From assembly GCA_016718405.1 (NCBI GenBank), contig JADKDJ010000035.1, positions 186,001 through 250,000 of the forward strand: a stretch of 64,000 bases of DNA, read 5' to 3'. The notes below the pieces were generated by a model. It had not been told where the DNA came from. It was given only the letters and a program-made list of their open reading frames with translations, and did no database searches. Within the stretch, counting starts at the first letter, position 1, and each line of letters opens with the position of its first letter. This stretch comes from Candidatus Rhodoferax odensensis (GTDB lineage: Bacteria; Pseudomonadota; Gammaproteobacteria; Burkholderiales; Burkholderiaceae_C). The position numbers and the translations under genes are program-made. This document shows, piece after piece, positions 22,870 to 32,850 of this stretch.

Positions 22870-24885
22870 TCAGGGCACCTTCACAGCGTAGCCCGACTTG
22901 ATATCCTCGACCGTGACTGTAAACAGCACGGTGTCGCCGCTATCACACTTTTCGAGCGAAACAGAATGCCAACTCGGCTCCGTTGTGTTCGGAATGGCAC
23001 TGCCGAAAAGCGTGGCTGAGCATTCCCCATCAGGGTTGGCCTTTCGAACCTCAGCCGCGACGCTGGACCCAACTGGCAATGGATTGCCATCATAGTCAGC
23101 TAACTGAACGGTAATGCCGGACTTTGACGCCGCAATCGTTTGCGTTCGCTTCTCGGCCGGAATCGATTCGTCGTAAAAACCAGGGTTACCAATCGCGTTC
23201 CCTGAAAACACGATCGTCATTGCACGTCTAACCTTGGTGAGCCGATCCCACGAGCCATTGCAGGTAAACGCGGCGGACAGCCCAATGCTGGAATTCGTTG
23301 GGCACGCCTTGGTTCCGAGGGCAGCAGCAGGTATCGGGTAAGTCACCTCACCCTCATCCGTCAAAGTAACCAAGTTCAAATATGAAGCCGCGAAGTCCAA
23401 ACTCTCGTCTTTGTCAAGGTACGGCGATCCTAAATCCTCGAACAATTCTCCCGTGTCGTACCTGTTATTAAAGTTGGCATCAATGAAATACTCCTCGCCA
23501 TCGGCCAACGCAAGTACTGTGACACGCCCGGGACGTGGATCCCCGCCGGTCGCCTTTGAGCCCATAGGTCGGTAATCCTGCCCGATCAAGTCAACCGTGC
23601 ATCGACCGTCCGTGATGATGCAACTGCTAAGTCCACTCGTATTGAGTTGTCCCCCCTCAGCGACCAAAGTGATCGGCGTGCCATTTGGCACAGGATTGCC
23701 TTGCCGGTCAGCAGCGAACACCGAAATGGACGTCTTATTTCCGTTGAACTTGCTGGTGAAATATCCGCCGACCCAAAAATTGAGCTTTGTGGCAGAAATA
23801 TCAAAGAACCGTTGTGTTGGTAAGCCCGTCTGAATTGTAAGAATATTTGAATCCGTGAACTTTGCTGGTGAGGCAACCAATGAAGCGCGAACCTGCACTG
23901 TGGCGGGCAAAGTCCCACCGCACACAGAGAAAGCGACTTGCCCGTCGGCACCCGAGGTCGCCGTAGTGGGCGAACCACAGAAGTTGGTACCACCATCGGT
24001 ATTGGTCAAGCCCGCAGCCACTGCAACACCCGACACCGGGTCCCCAATTGAATCGATAACCTTGAACGTTACCAGTGACGTGTTGGCTCCTGGTGAGTCC
24101 TTTTGATAGATCACGCTAGGAGTCGCGGCAACGAACTGTAGACCTGTCACAGGTGGTGCGGTGACAACGTAGCTTCCAAGGGCTGTTTTCCCGGCCGCTG
24201 TCGCAGCCAACGAACAATCACCCTGCGCGGTGGTTTGAATCACCGCGCTGGCCTGTCCCGCAGAGTCAACCACTGCCTGCGCTGGCGTCGCAAGCCCGCA
24301 CGAGCTTGTGAACTCCACTGCTACTGAATTGGACGCGGCAGGTTTCCCATTTACGACAACTGCCACCTTCACGTTGACCGATTGCCCCTTTTGGACAGTC
24401 TGAGGTGTTACGGACAGACCCGACAGCTCGACCGAGCCAGAACTAATCTGCAGGTCGATAGTCTTCGTCAACTCCGCTCCACTAACGGTTGCGACCGCGG
24501 TGGCAAGCACAACCCCTGAGGATGTGACGTTGGTGGGCTGGATCTTAAATTGACTGTACCCGCTTGCATCAGTCAACTGGCCAGTAGCGGGAACCAACAC
24601 GGCAATTGCATTCTCCAAGGTGACCGTCACCCGAGTATTGGGTACCGCCGCGCCCGCAGCATCCTTCAGACCAACTTTCAGGAACTGCGATTGGGTTTGT
24701 GAAAGGTTGGGACTGGTCAGTACCGTTCCCGCTGAGTCGACAAGCGATAGGGACATAGTCGGGGTCGCCGGCGGCGGAGGTACCACCACTTCACCGGAAC
24801 TGGTTCCCGGGCTGCCTCCGCCGCCGCCACACGCGACTAGACCCCAGGCAACGACCATCGACGACAGAGCCACACGAAAATTCAT
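22870..24885 (-). CDS. Ig-like repeat lipoprotein between pilQ and aroK
   Basis: Predicted surface or periplasmic lipoprotein of 671 residues. The N-terminus is a signal peptide ending in a lipobox, GLVAC with the lipidated Cys19, followed by five glycines and a Pro-rich linker. The body is made of several bacterial Ig-like (Big_1/invasin-type) modules, seen from recurring patterns such as VGLKDAAGAAVPNTRVTVTL, DASGYSQFKI, GQSVNVKVAVVVNGKPAA and VFAADRQGNPVPNGTPITLV. Cysteine pairs, for example around residues 195-225, may form disulfides. It lies directly between pilQ and aroK, where many relatives have no gene. A role in adhesion or with the pilus is suggested only by position; the function is unknown. 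Confidence 0.85.
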   Translation of the reverse strand: MNFRVALSSMVVAWGLVACGGGGGSPGTSSGEVVVPPPPATPTMSLSLVDSAGTVLTSPNLSQTQSQFLKVGLKDAAGAAVPNTRVTVTLENAIAVLVPATGQLTDASGYSQFKIQPTNVTSSGVVLATAVATVSGAELTKTIDLQISSGSVELSGLSVTPQTVQKGQSVNVKVAVVVNGKPAASNSVAVEFTSSCGLATPAQAVVDSAGQASAVIQTTAQGDCSLAATAAGKTALGSYVVTAPPVTGLQFVAATPSVIYQKDSPGANTSLVTFKVIDSIGDPVSGVAVAAGLTNTDGGTNFCGSPTTATSGADGQVAFSVCGGTLPATVQVRASLVASPAKFTDSNILTIQTGLPTQRFFDISATKLNFWVGGYFTSKFNGNKTSISVFAADRQGNPVPNGTPITLVAEGGQLNTSGLSSCIITDGRCTVDLIGQDYRPMGSKATGGDPRPGRVTVLALADGEEYFIDANFNNRYDTGELFEDLGSPYLDKDESLDFAASYLNLVTLTDEGEVTYPIPAAALGTKACPTNSSIGLSAAFTCNGSWDRLTKVRRAMTIVFSGNAIGNPGFYDESIPAEKRTQTIAASKSGITVQLADYDGNPLPVGSSVAAEVRKANPDGECSATLFGSAIPNTTEPSWHSVSLEKCDSGDTVLFTVTVEDIKSGYAVKVP

Positions 24886-24922
24886 AGTTTCATCCTACAG
24901 ATACGTAAGGGAGCAATAGAGC

Positions 24923-26874
24923 CTAGCGAGATGCGGCACGGTCCGTGATCATTCGCGGAGTAACAAAGACGAGCAGCTCCTTCTTCCTAGCATCGCGAGC
25001 GCGATTCTTAAACAAATGCCCCACCCCGGGGAGATCACCAAACCATGGCACTTTGGCCTCGTCGTTCTTCTCCTCCAACTCGAAAATTCCGCCGATGACG
25101 ACGGTTCCGCCATTGTCAACGAGCACTTGTGTGTTCACGTTCTTTTGGTTAATAGCCGGACCGGCGTCAGTTGACTCGCCGCGACTGTCCTTGCTCACGT
25201 CAAGATCCATGATGATATTGCCCTCCGGCGTGATCTGTGGTGTCACTTCCAGTCGCAGATTGGCATCTTTGAAAACAGTGGTACATCCGTTCAATCCGCA
25301 AACTTGATAGGGAATCTGTTCACCTTGCTTAATGAGAGCCTTCTTGCCGTCAGCCGTCACGACGCGTGGGCTGGACACGACACGGCCTTTGCTCTCCGCC
25401 TCCAGCGCCGAGATCTCGAGGTTTAAGAATCGATTGGCCACTGCATTGAAAATCGACACGCCAAAAGTGGCCGGAGCTCCGCCAAAAGTCTGAACTGCAG
25501 GCAAGTTAACAAAGTTTCCAGTCGAGTTGACCGTTCCACCCCCACCGCTGGACGCCACAGCGTCGCTGTAGCTTGCACCAAATGCAATGCGATTATTGCC
25601 AGAAATCTGGTATCCGCCGTCGCCACCCTTGTTGGCGCGCTGGTCGGTACCACCAAACTTCACCCCCAACGACTTACCGAAGTTGTCAGTGGCTTCAACG
25701 ATGCGCACTTCTATCATCACCTGGCGCACCGAAACATCGAGCTTCTGGATGAGTTGCTGCACTTGCTCCAAGCGAGTCGGCACGTCGGTCACAAATAACT
25801 GATTTGTACGAGGTTCTGCAATGGCACTCCCCCGGGCGCTAAGGACGCGACCGGCGCTCTTGTCACCACCACCGCTAGCAGTCAACTGAACCGCAATGTC
25901 GACCGCTTTAGCGTAGTTCATCTGAAAGGACTGGGTACGTACCGGCTCCAGCGTCAACACCGCCACTTTGGACTCAAGGTCCAGCTTTTCCTTGGCAAGA
26001 ATCTCATCGTTGGGTGCAATCCAGATAACATTTCCGGTCTTTCGCTTACCCAATCCCTTTGCCTGCAAGATGATGTCAAGCGCCTGATCCCAGGGAACAT
26101 CCTGCAACCTCAGCGTCACCGCACCAGTCACCGAGTCGGATGTAATGATGTTGAAATTGGTAAAATCTGTATCACCATGCGAACGCGGTCGCCGACTTGA
26201 AAAGTCGTGACGGCTTGCACCGGGGTACCGAAGTCAGAAACGTCCAGCTTTCGCCTCAAGCCCTCAGGTAGAGTTGACTTCAGGAACTCGACGACCAGAG
26301 TCTGGCCCTGCTGACGAATGTCCACACCAACTTGATTGTTTGGCAGTGACACGACAACGCGACCCGAACCCTCAGTGCCACGCCGAAAGTCCAGGTCTTT
26401 GAGTGGACTAACGTCGCGATTTCGGCTCTCTGCAAACGCGGGCTGAGCCGCCGCAGAGACTGTGGCCACGGAGGGATCGAGTAAGACCAGAAGGGTTTTG
26501 CCCTGCACCTGCGTCCGATACCCGGCTGACTGCTTGAGGTTAAGTACCACTCGGGTTCGATCTCCCGCTTGGACCACATTAACGGACTTCAAGTTGCCCT
26601 GGTTGATATCGGTCACGCTGCGGCCAAGACCATTCGCGACGCCCGGAAAGTCAAGAGCAATCCTGGCGGGCGACTGAATTGAAAACCCGGTGGGCGCGGC
26701 ATTCAAGGGCTGAGACAAGTCGATTCGCAGGACCTCGGAGCCACCTTGGATGCTTCCTGTGATCGCCTCAATCGCACTTTGCGCAAAGGCCAATCCGCTA
26801 CCCAGCACCACCGCAACAGAAACAACCAAACCGCGCACGGTCCGCCTTGTCGTCCAACCATTGTGATTATTCAT
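24923..26874 (-). pseudogene. pilQ: Type IV pilus secretin PilQ, frame broken by internal deletion
   Basis: Outer-membrane secretin through which the pilus leaves the cell. The N-terminal frame (26874 to 26128) has a signal peptide and AMIN-type repeats and is normal until VGDRVRMVIQ, then runs into ILPIST and a stop. The downstream frame picks up at TDFTNFNIITSDSVTGAVTL and continues through the STN/secretin-N and secretin domains to PRMITDRAASR at 24923. The join is near 26166-26175. Between these points most relatives have roughly 55-65 more residues, so an internal deletion that also shifts frame is the simplest reading, with a GTGAT microhomology at the junction. The start overlaps the pilP stop by ATGA. 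Either the pilus is nonfunctional or the assembly is wrong here. Confidence 0.88.
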
Positions 26875-27413
26875 TTCGTCCTCTCTTGCAACTGCAAAGT
26901 AGCTGTGCGTTCAATCCATTCGCCGGCGGCGTCCTGCACGATCTCCCGAAGGGTAACCTCGGTTTCGGCGATCTTCATGACGCGACCATAGTTCTGGCCC
27001 AAATAGTCACCCATCCTGACCTGGTGCAAGAGGTTATCAACCTTGACCAGGGCCACAGGCTTTCCTTCCTTGACCATGTTTCCAACCAGGGTCATCGCAT
27101 CCAGAGGGAAGGCCTCCAGCGCCTCCTTGCGTCGAACCAACTCCGGAGCGACCAGCGCGCCGTTGGACACCGCCTGAGCCGAGTCACGCTTCAGCGCTTG
27201 CGTCAACTTCTGGCTGCTGAACGGATCAACGACGCTGGCCAGCGCATAAAGCTCAGGCTTGAATTGCTTTGGCTCGGATATGGGTTTAACGTTGGGACGG
27301 GTCAATGCGTTTTGTTCGTTCATCCACTGACGCAACTCGTCTTCGCTCGATGTACCACACCCGACCAAACCTGCCATCGCCAGCAAACTAAGTATGGTCG
27401 CCGCACGCATCAC
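26871..27413 (-). CDS. pilP: Type IV pilus inner-membrane lipoprotein PilP
   Basis: Lipoprotein of 180 residues that links the PilMNO platform to the PilQ secretin. It has a short signal ending in the lipobox AGLVGCGTS (Cys19), then the PilP pattern with FKPELYALASVVDPFSSQKL, FPLDAMTLVGNMVKEGKPVALVKVDNLLHQVRMGDYLGQNYG and a C-terminal beta-domain. It overlaps both pilO upstream and pilQ downstream by four bases. Length and motifs are normal. Confidence 0.95.
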   Translation of the reverse strand: MMRAATILSLLAMAGLVGCGTSSEDELRQWMNEQNALTRPNVKPISEPKQFKPELYALASVVDPFSSQKLTQALKRDSAQAVSNGALVAPELVRRKEALEAFPLDAMTLVGNMVKEGKPVALVKVDNLLHQVRMGDYLGQNYGRVMKIAETEVTLREIVQDAAGEWIERTATLQLQERTK

Positions 27414-28087
27414 TTGGCACTCCCCTTCGGTTTGGAGGCGGCCTTGCGCTGCGACTCCACCTCATCCTTATCCAGATACCGAAACGTCTTGGCGACGGCA
27501 TCCATCGTCAACGAGCCGTCTTTGGTTGGCGCGACCACCATGTTGTTAAGCGTGACAATGCGCGACAAGTTGGCGATGTCCGACGCAAACGAACCGACGT
27601 CGTGGTACTTACCAGTAACACGGACGGCAATTGGTAGCTCAGCGTAGTATTCCTTGACGTTGACTTGTCCTGGCCTGAATAAATCAAACTGAAGACTGCG
27701 GCCCAGGCCAGACTGATTGATATCCGACAGCAAGGCGTCCATTTCAGCCTTGCTGGGTAGCTGCTTTTCAAGTTGGGTGACGTACTGCTGCACTTGCTCA
27801 CGCTGCTTCTTCAATGCATCGAGGTTCACCGCCTTGGCGAGCCTGGCCTTGTAGTCGTCGCGCAAATTTGTTTCCTTGGCTTGCTCGGCAACCAGCTCAT
27901 CCTCAGATCCGCTCAGGAATGAGAACCACGAAGCGGCCACGACAACGGCGGCGATCAGCAAGAACAAGCCATAACGAGGCACTGCTGGCCAATTAACCGG
28001 ATCCTTTGGATCAAGATCGCGAAACTGTCCGACGATTCTGGCTTGAATCGTCGCAAAGTCGATGTTCACTTTTGGAGCACCTGCCAT
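27410..28087 (-). CDS. pilO: Type IV pilus assembly protein PilO
   Basis: Inner-membrane platform protein of 225 residues that pairs with PilN. One transmembrane helix (YGLFLLIAAVVVAASWFSFL) follows a short cytoplasmic N-terminus, then a coiled coil (DDYKARLAKAVNLDALKKQREQVQQY) and the ferredoxin-like periplasmic domain (YYAELPIAVRVTGKYHDVGSFASDIANLSRIVTL). It is coupled to pilP by ATGA and separated from pilN by 11 bases. Confidence 0.94.
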   Translation of the reverse strand: MAGAPKVNIDFATIQARIVGQFRDLDPKDPVNWPAVPRYGLFLLIAAVVVAASWFSFLSGSEDELVAEQAKETNLRDDYKARLAKAVNLDALKKQREQVQQYVTQLEKQLPSKAEMDALLSDINQSGLGRSLQFDLFRPGQVNVKEYYAELPIAVRVTGKYHDVGSFASDIANLSRIVTLNNMVVAPTKDGSLTMDAVAKTFRYLDKDEVESQRKAASKPKGSAK

Positions 28088-28098
28088 GTTTTCTGCTC

Positions 28099-28776
28099 CT
28101 ACTTCTTGATGGGTGACGACGCGACCGGGGTGACCGCCGCGACCGGCTTGGCAATTGGCACGGTCAAAGCGCCTGACGCGGCGCTCGCGGCGGCGGCCCG
28201 CGCCTTCTCAGCCTCGCTGGAACGGACCAAACGAAAACGCATCGTGAAGTTGGAGACCCGGCGCTGTTCACGGGCACTCAGGGCCACAGTGCCAGCTACG
28301 ATCTCGACCAGATCAGGCTTGGAAAACCACGGGGTGTTGTTTGCCAAGTTCCTCAGCAACTCTGACACACGCTCGTTGGACTGGGCGACCCCCTTGATCT
28401 CAACTACCTGATTGTCCTGCTTCATCGAATTGATATACACACCATCTGGCATCTGCTTGACCATTTCGGACAACATATGCACCGGCAAATTCCGGTCAGC
28501 CTGCAGGTCCTCAACAGCCTGCTGACGCGCCCGCAGGGAGGCGATTTCAGCCTCCAGGCCGGCAATGTCCTTGATCTTGACATCCAGCGCCTTGATCTCG
28601 GTTTCCAGAATACGATTCTTCCCCTGTTGACCAGATATCAAAGCCTGGTACCAAAGAAAAATGGCACCTACTATCAATCCCCCAACGAGCGCAGAAGCGC
28701 CCAGGCTGAAGTTGAAAACGTCCTTCCGGAACTTTCGCGCCGCCTCTCTGTGCGGCAGCAGGTTGATCAAAATCAC
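28099..28776 (-). CDS. pilN: Type IV pilus assembly protein PilN
   Basis: Inner-membrane platform protein, 225 residues from the GTG at 28776. The N-terminal ILINLLPHREAARK is the conserved PilN tail that binds PilM, followed by one transmembrane helix (LGASALVGGLIVGAIFLWYQ), a coiled coil and a periplasmic domain. The GTG is set by GGAGG eight bases upstream and by overlap with the pilM stop (GTGA); a frame from 28806 would add ten residues inside pilM. The C-terminal 30 residues are Ala- and Pro-rich. Confidence 0.93.
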   Translation of the reverse strand: MILINLLPHREAARKFRKDVFNFSLGASALVGGLIVGAIFLWYQALISGQQGKNRILETEIKALDVKIKDIAGLEAEIASLRARQQAVEDLQADRNLPVHMLSEMVKQMPDGVYINSMKQDNQVVEIKGVAQSNERVSELLRNLANNTPWFSKPDLVEIVAGTVALSAREQRRVSNFTMRFRLVRSSEAEKARAAAASAASGALTVPIAKPVAAVTPVASSPIKK

Positions 28777-29858
28777 TGGATGAACCTCCGCAATGCCAAT
28801 CCGCACGACGTCAGATAAGACGGCGACTCACGGGTCATCTTTTTCAGTCGCACATTCGAGCCAATCTCCATCCCGTCAAACGGATTGACCAGACTGCACG
28901 CAAAGGATGTGTGCTGGGTGACTGCAGCGGTAAGGCCAGGCAAGGCCGCCGATCCGCCCGCCAACATCACATAGTCGACTTTGTTGTAGGGGGTGCTGGT
29001 GAAGAAGAACTGCAGCGCACGCCCAATCTCCTGGACCATGCTTTCAACAAAAGGCTGCAACACGGTCGTCTCATAGTCATCCGGCAGTTCACCGCTGCGC
29101 TTCTTGCTTTCGGCTTCTTCCAGCGAGAAGCCATACTGGCGCACGATCAATTGCGTTAACTGGGCGCCACCAAACGCTTGATCCCGGTCGTAGAGCACCT
29201 CATCATCGCGTATGACCTGCATGCTGGTCGTCAGAGCGCCCACCTCAAACAACGCGACAATCGCGCCAGCACCCTTGTTCGGCAGGCTTTCTATCAAGCG
29301 TCCGGTTGCCAGTCGAGAGGCGTAAGACTCAATATCGACGATCACCGGTTTCAAACCTGCCGCTTCGGCCAAGCCCTGAATGTCTTGCACCTTCTCGCGG
29401 CGTGAGGCAGCAATCAGGACTTCAATATCGCCTGCGGAACTGGCACTGGGGCCAATCACGCAAAAATCCAAGCTGACTTCATCCAGTGGGAAGGGAATGT
29501 ATTGGTTAGCTTCAGTCTCGACCTGCGCTTCCAGTTCCTGGTCTGACATCCCGCCGGCCAGGATGATCTTTTTTGTAATGACGGCTGATGGCGGCAACGC
29601 CATCGCCACGTTTTTTGTCTTGGTTCCGCTCTTTTTGACCAGTCGGCGCACGGCCTCGGCCACCTCATCGAATTTCTCGATATTGCCGTCCGTGATCCAG
29701 CCGCGCTCAAGCGGCTCGATAGCGCAACGTTCCAACACAAGGTTCCCAGACGCGTCTTTCCCCAGCTCTACCAGCTTGACACTGGAGGAACTGACATCCA
29801 GACCCAGCATGGGTGCGGCCTGACGACTAAACAACGACCCCAAAGAGATCAAGAGCAT
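28773..29858 (-). CDS. pilM: Type IV pilus actin-like protein PilM
   Basis: Cytoplasmic actin-like ATP-binding protein of 361 residues that recruits PilN and connects to the pilus motor. The N-terminal GLDVSSSSVKLVELG is phosphate-1-like, and YVMLAGGSAALPGLTAAVTQ near the C-terminus completes the actin-fold signature. It is the first gene of the pilMNOPQ operon. The ATG at 29858 is preceded immediately by AGGGG, which is too close for ideal spacing; a TTG two codons downstream fits the ribosome-binding site better, so the start could be 29852. Upstream lies a 263-base divergent region shared with mrcA. Confidence 0.95.
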   Translation of the reverse strand: MLLISLGSLFSRQAAPMLGLDVSSSSVKLVELGKDASGNLVLERCAIEPLERGWITDGNIEKFDEVAEAVRRLVKKSGTKTKNVAMALPPSAVITKKIILAGGMSDQELEAQVETEANQYIPFPLDEVSLDFCVIGPSASSAGDIEVLIAASRREKVQDIQGLAEAAGLKPVIVDIESYASRLATGRLIESLPNKGAGAIVALFEVGALTTSMQVIRDDEVLYDRDQAFGGAQLTQLIVRQYGFSLEEAESKKRSGELPDDYETTVLQPFVESMVQEIGRALQFFFTSTPYNKVDYVMLAGGSAALPGLTAAVTQHTSFACSLVNPFDGMEIGSNVRLKKMTRESPSYLTSCGLALRRFIQ

Positions 29859-29908
29859 CCCCTGAAAGAAGCCGGTCCGGGACCAGCGAAACTTAAGAAA
29901 TCACTTCA

Positions 29909-29937
29909 ATGCTATCAGTAAGCTCCTTGTCCCGCAA
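29909..29937 (-). promoter_or_regulatory. Candidate pilM operon promoter
   Basis: On the minus strand TTGCGG (29937-29932) and TAGCAT (29914-29909) are spaced by 17 bases, about 50 bases upstream of pilM. I saw no correctly spaced sigma-54 site in this region. Candidate only. Confidence 0.35.
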
Positions 29938-30089
29938 AGGTTTTTCCCAATTATCAGGATTGCGAGCGTTGCCAAAAGCAGACGCTTTTGATTTGATCGC
30001 CAACACAGTGCATCCGCACGGCAGCAGCAAAACGTGAAGCGGCAACAATACGCGCTTATCTGATTGGCGTCTGCTGAAATCGCAATTTT

Positions 30090-30095
30090 TATAAT
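30090..30095 (+). promoter_or_regulatory. Candidate -10 box of the mrcA promoter
   Basis: A perfect TATAAT lies 27 bases upstream of the mrcA start codon. A convincing -35 at 17 bases is not present; TTGGCG at 30064-30069 is 20 bases upstream, longer than ideal. The promoter region is shared head to head with pilM. Confidence 0.45.
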
Positions 30096-30121
30096 GCTGA
30101 CGCGACCTTACAAAGCTTTCT

Positions 30122-32508
30122 ATGGCCACCCACTCCAGCACTGACGCTTCCAGCAACCCAAAAACCGGTGACCACCCTCGCCGCGGGCCTTTTGCCTGGC
30201 TAATGCGCGCAGCGCTATGGTCCCTGGGTTTGCTATCGGCAGGCGTGCTGTCGGTACTCATTGCTGTCGCAATTGCCATGGCGGTAGCTTTTCCCAACCT
30301 GCCCGATATCTCGGATCTGTCCGACTACCGCCCCAAACTGCCGCTTCGCGTGTTCTCGGCAGACGGGGCCCTGATTGGCGAGTTCGGCGAGGAACGCCGC
30401 CACTTGACGCCGATCAAACAGATTCCAAAGGTCATGATCGACGCCGTATTGGCGATCGAGGACGCGCGCTTCTTTGAACACGGCGGGGTGGACTACAAGG
30501 GTGTCCTGCGGGCGGCCTTGGCCAATCTGGGGCGCATCAAGAGTCAGGGTGCGTCTACCATCACCATGCAGGTTGCACGCAATGTGTACCTGTCTAGCGA
30601 GAAAACCTACACGCGCAAGATCTACGAGATTCTGCTGACATTCAAACTCGAGCACCTGCTGACCAAGGATCAGATTCTCGAGATCTACATGAATCAGATT
30701 TTTCTGGGCAACCGCGCATACGGCTTTGCCGCAGCGGCTGAAGCCTATTTCGGCAAACCGCTCAAGGATCTGACGATTGCAGAAGCGGCCATGCTCGCGG
30801 GCCTGCCCAAAGCGCCCTCTGCCTACAACCCGATCAGCAATCCAAAGCGAGCCCGCTCGCGCCAACTCCACATCATCGAGCGAATGGAAGAAAACGGCTT
30901 CATCACAGCCGAGCAGGCCGCGGCCGCCAAGAAACAGGAGCTGAAGGTCAAGACCAACTCCGACAACAGCAAGGTTCACGCCGAGTACGTTGCCGAAATG
31001 GTTCGCCAATTGGTGTTTGCGCAATACGGCGAGGAGACCTACACGCGCGGGCTGAACGTCTACACCACGCTCAAGGCGGACCATCAAGACGTCGCGTACA
31101 AAGCACTGCGACGCGGCATCATGGACTTTGAGCGCCGCCAGTTCTACCGTGGACCGGAGAAATTTGTCAAGTTGCCCAGTAACCCGCAGGAGCTTGAGGA
31201 AGCCATTGATGAGGCGCTCGATGAGCACCCCGACAATGGAGACGTCATGTCGGCCGTGGTACTCGAAGCTGATCCGAAGCGGATCAAGGCAGTACGTCAA
31301 AACGGTGAGGCCATAGAGATCACCGCAGAGGGCCTCAAGCCCGCGCAGTCAGGCCTTTCGGACAAGGCGCCGCCGCACATCAAGCTTCGCCGCGGGCGGT
31401 GATTCGGATCATCAAGGCACCAAAGGACGCCTGGGAGATCACCCAGCTGCCAGAGGTTGAGGGTGCGTTTGTGGCGCTTGACCCACGCGATGGTTCAATC
31501 AAGGCACTGGTTGGTGGATTCGATTTCGCGAAGAACAAGTTCAACCATGTTGCGCAGGCGTGGCGCCAACCGGGCTCTAGCTTCAAACCATTCATCTACT
31601 CGGCGGCTCTTGAAAAAGGCTTTACGCCAGCGACGATAGTCAACGACGCACCGCTGTTCTTCGATGCTGGCGTCACCGGCGGCCAGCCGTGGGAGCCCAA
31701 GAACTATGACGGCAAGTTCGAAGGCCACATGACCCTTCGCCGCGGGCTTGCAAAGTCAAAGAACATGGTCTCGATTCGTGTTCTGCAAGCGGTCGGAGCC
31801 CAGAACGCCCAGGACTGGATTGGCCGGTTTGGCTTCGACGCCGACAAACACCCGGCCTACCTGACGATGGCGCTGGGCGCGGGCTCGGTCACGCCGATGC
31901 AGATGGCAACGGCCTACTCGGTCTTTGCAAACGGCGGTTACCGCGTCAACCCCTGGCTGATTACCAAAGTAACCGACCAAAAGGGCAAGGTCCTGACCGA
32001 GACAAAACCGCCCGTGCTCGACGAGTCGGTTCGCGCCATTGACGCGCGAAATGCCTTTGTGATGGAAAGTCTGCTGCAGGAAGTCACCCGCTCGGGCACC
32101 GCAGCCAGGGCGCAGGCGATGCTCAAACGATCGGACCTTTACGGCAAGACTGGTACCACCAACGACTCCATGGACGCCTGGTTCGCCGGCTTTCAGCCAA
32201 CCATCACCGCAGTGTCTTGGATCGGTTATGACACGCCGCGCAAGTTGGGCGACCGCGAGACCGGCGGTGGTCTGAGCCTGCCAATCTGGATCAGCTACAT
32301 GGAGCACGCCCTCAAGGGGGTTGCGGTTGGCGAGCCAGAGCCACCCGAAGGCGTGATCTACGCTGGCGGTGAGTGGTACTACGACGAGTACGCGCTTAGT
32401 GCCGGCGTGCGCAGCCTGGGCCTCGAAGCCGATTCTGACCCCGCGTCCACACAAAACCTGCCGCCAGCGGATGAGAAGAAGCGGATTCTCGACTTGTTCA
32501 AGAACTGA
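30122..32508 (+). pseudogene. mrcA: Penicillin-binding protein 1A, interrupted by a one-base frameshift
   Basis: Bifunctional peptidoglycan synthase, about 790 residues if the frame is restored. The first frame (30122-31402) carries a transmembrane anchor, the glycosyltransferase motifs EDARFFEHGGVDYKG, GASTITMQVARN and LTKDQILEIYMNQIFLGN, then a linker. The second frame (from 31399) carries the transpeptidase motifs SSFK, SKN and KTGTTN. At 31391-31401 the reading is CGCGGG then CGGTGATT; one more G would give the family-like RRGAVIRI and a continuous protein. So the break is most simply a lost G in a short G-run: a sequencing error or a recent mutation. PilMNOPQ and mrcA back to back is the usual betaproteobacterial order. 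Confidence 0.92.
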
Positions 32509-32838
32509 TCAAGGCGCAAATTCAAGCGAACAGGCTGCTTGATCGCTCGCGTAGCGGCTCAGGCTACTGAAAAACTCACCTTGACCCTTGGTGTCGAGCC
32601 ACCGACCGTCTTCGCAACGAAAATGAAACCCCCCGCAACGGGCAGCAAGCCAGATCTCATGCAGCGGCTTCTGCAGGTTGATGACAATCTGGCTCTTGTT
32701 GGAGAACACCAAGGTCACCATGCCGCCAACGCGCTGGTTGTCGATATCAGCAATCGCCTGGTCATTGATGCGGTCGCAAGACGCCTCAACCGCCCTGAGC
32801 ACCATTTCCGCACGATCCAAATATTCCAGGTCGGTCAT
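32509..32838 (-). CDS. cyaY: Iron-sulfur cluster assembly protein CyaY (frataxin)
   Basis: Bacterial frataxin of 109 residues, thought to regulate iron-sulfur assembly with IscS/IscU. The acidic first helix includes YLDRAEMVLRAVEASCDRI, followed by beta strands with GGMVTLVFSNKSQIVINLQKPLHEIWLAARCGGFHF and WLDTKG. It is encoded convergently to mrcA (adjacent at 32508/32509) and divergently from lptM, with only 12 bases between the two start codons, so their promoters must overlap coding sequence. Confidence 0.94.
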   Translation of the reverse strand: MTDLEYLDRAEMVLRAVEASCDRINDQAIADIDNQRVGGMVTLVFSNKSQIVINLQKPLHEIWLAARCGGFHFRCEDGRWLDTKGQGEFFSSLSRYASDQAACSLEFAP

Positions 32839-32850
32839 TACAATTTCACC

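Noticed and set aside
29940..30010. A sigma-54 promoter for pilM (TGGCA with GCAAT on the minus strand).
   Set aside because: The GG and GC elements are one base too close for sigma-54 spacing.
31399..32508. The second half of mrcA as an independent transpeptidase gene with its own GTG start.
   Set aside because: It begins exactly at the frame break, has no signal or anchor and no ribosome-binding site, and joins perfectly to the first half with one added base.
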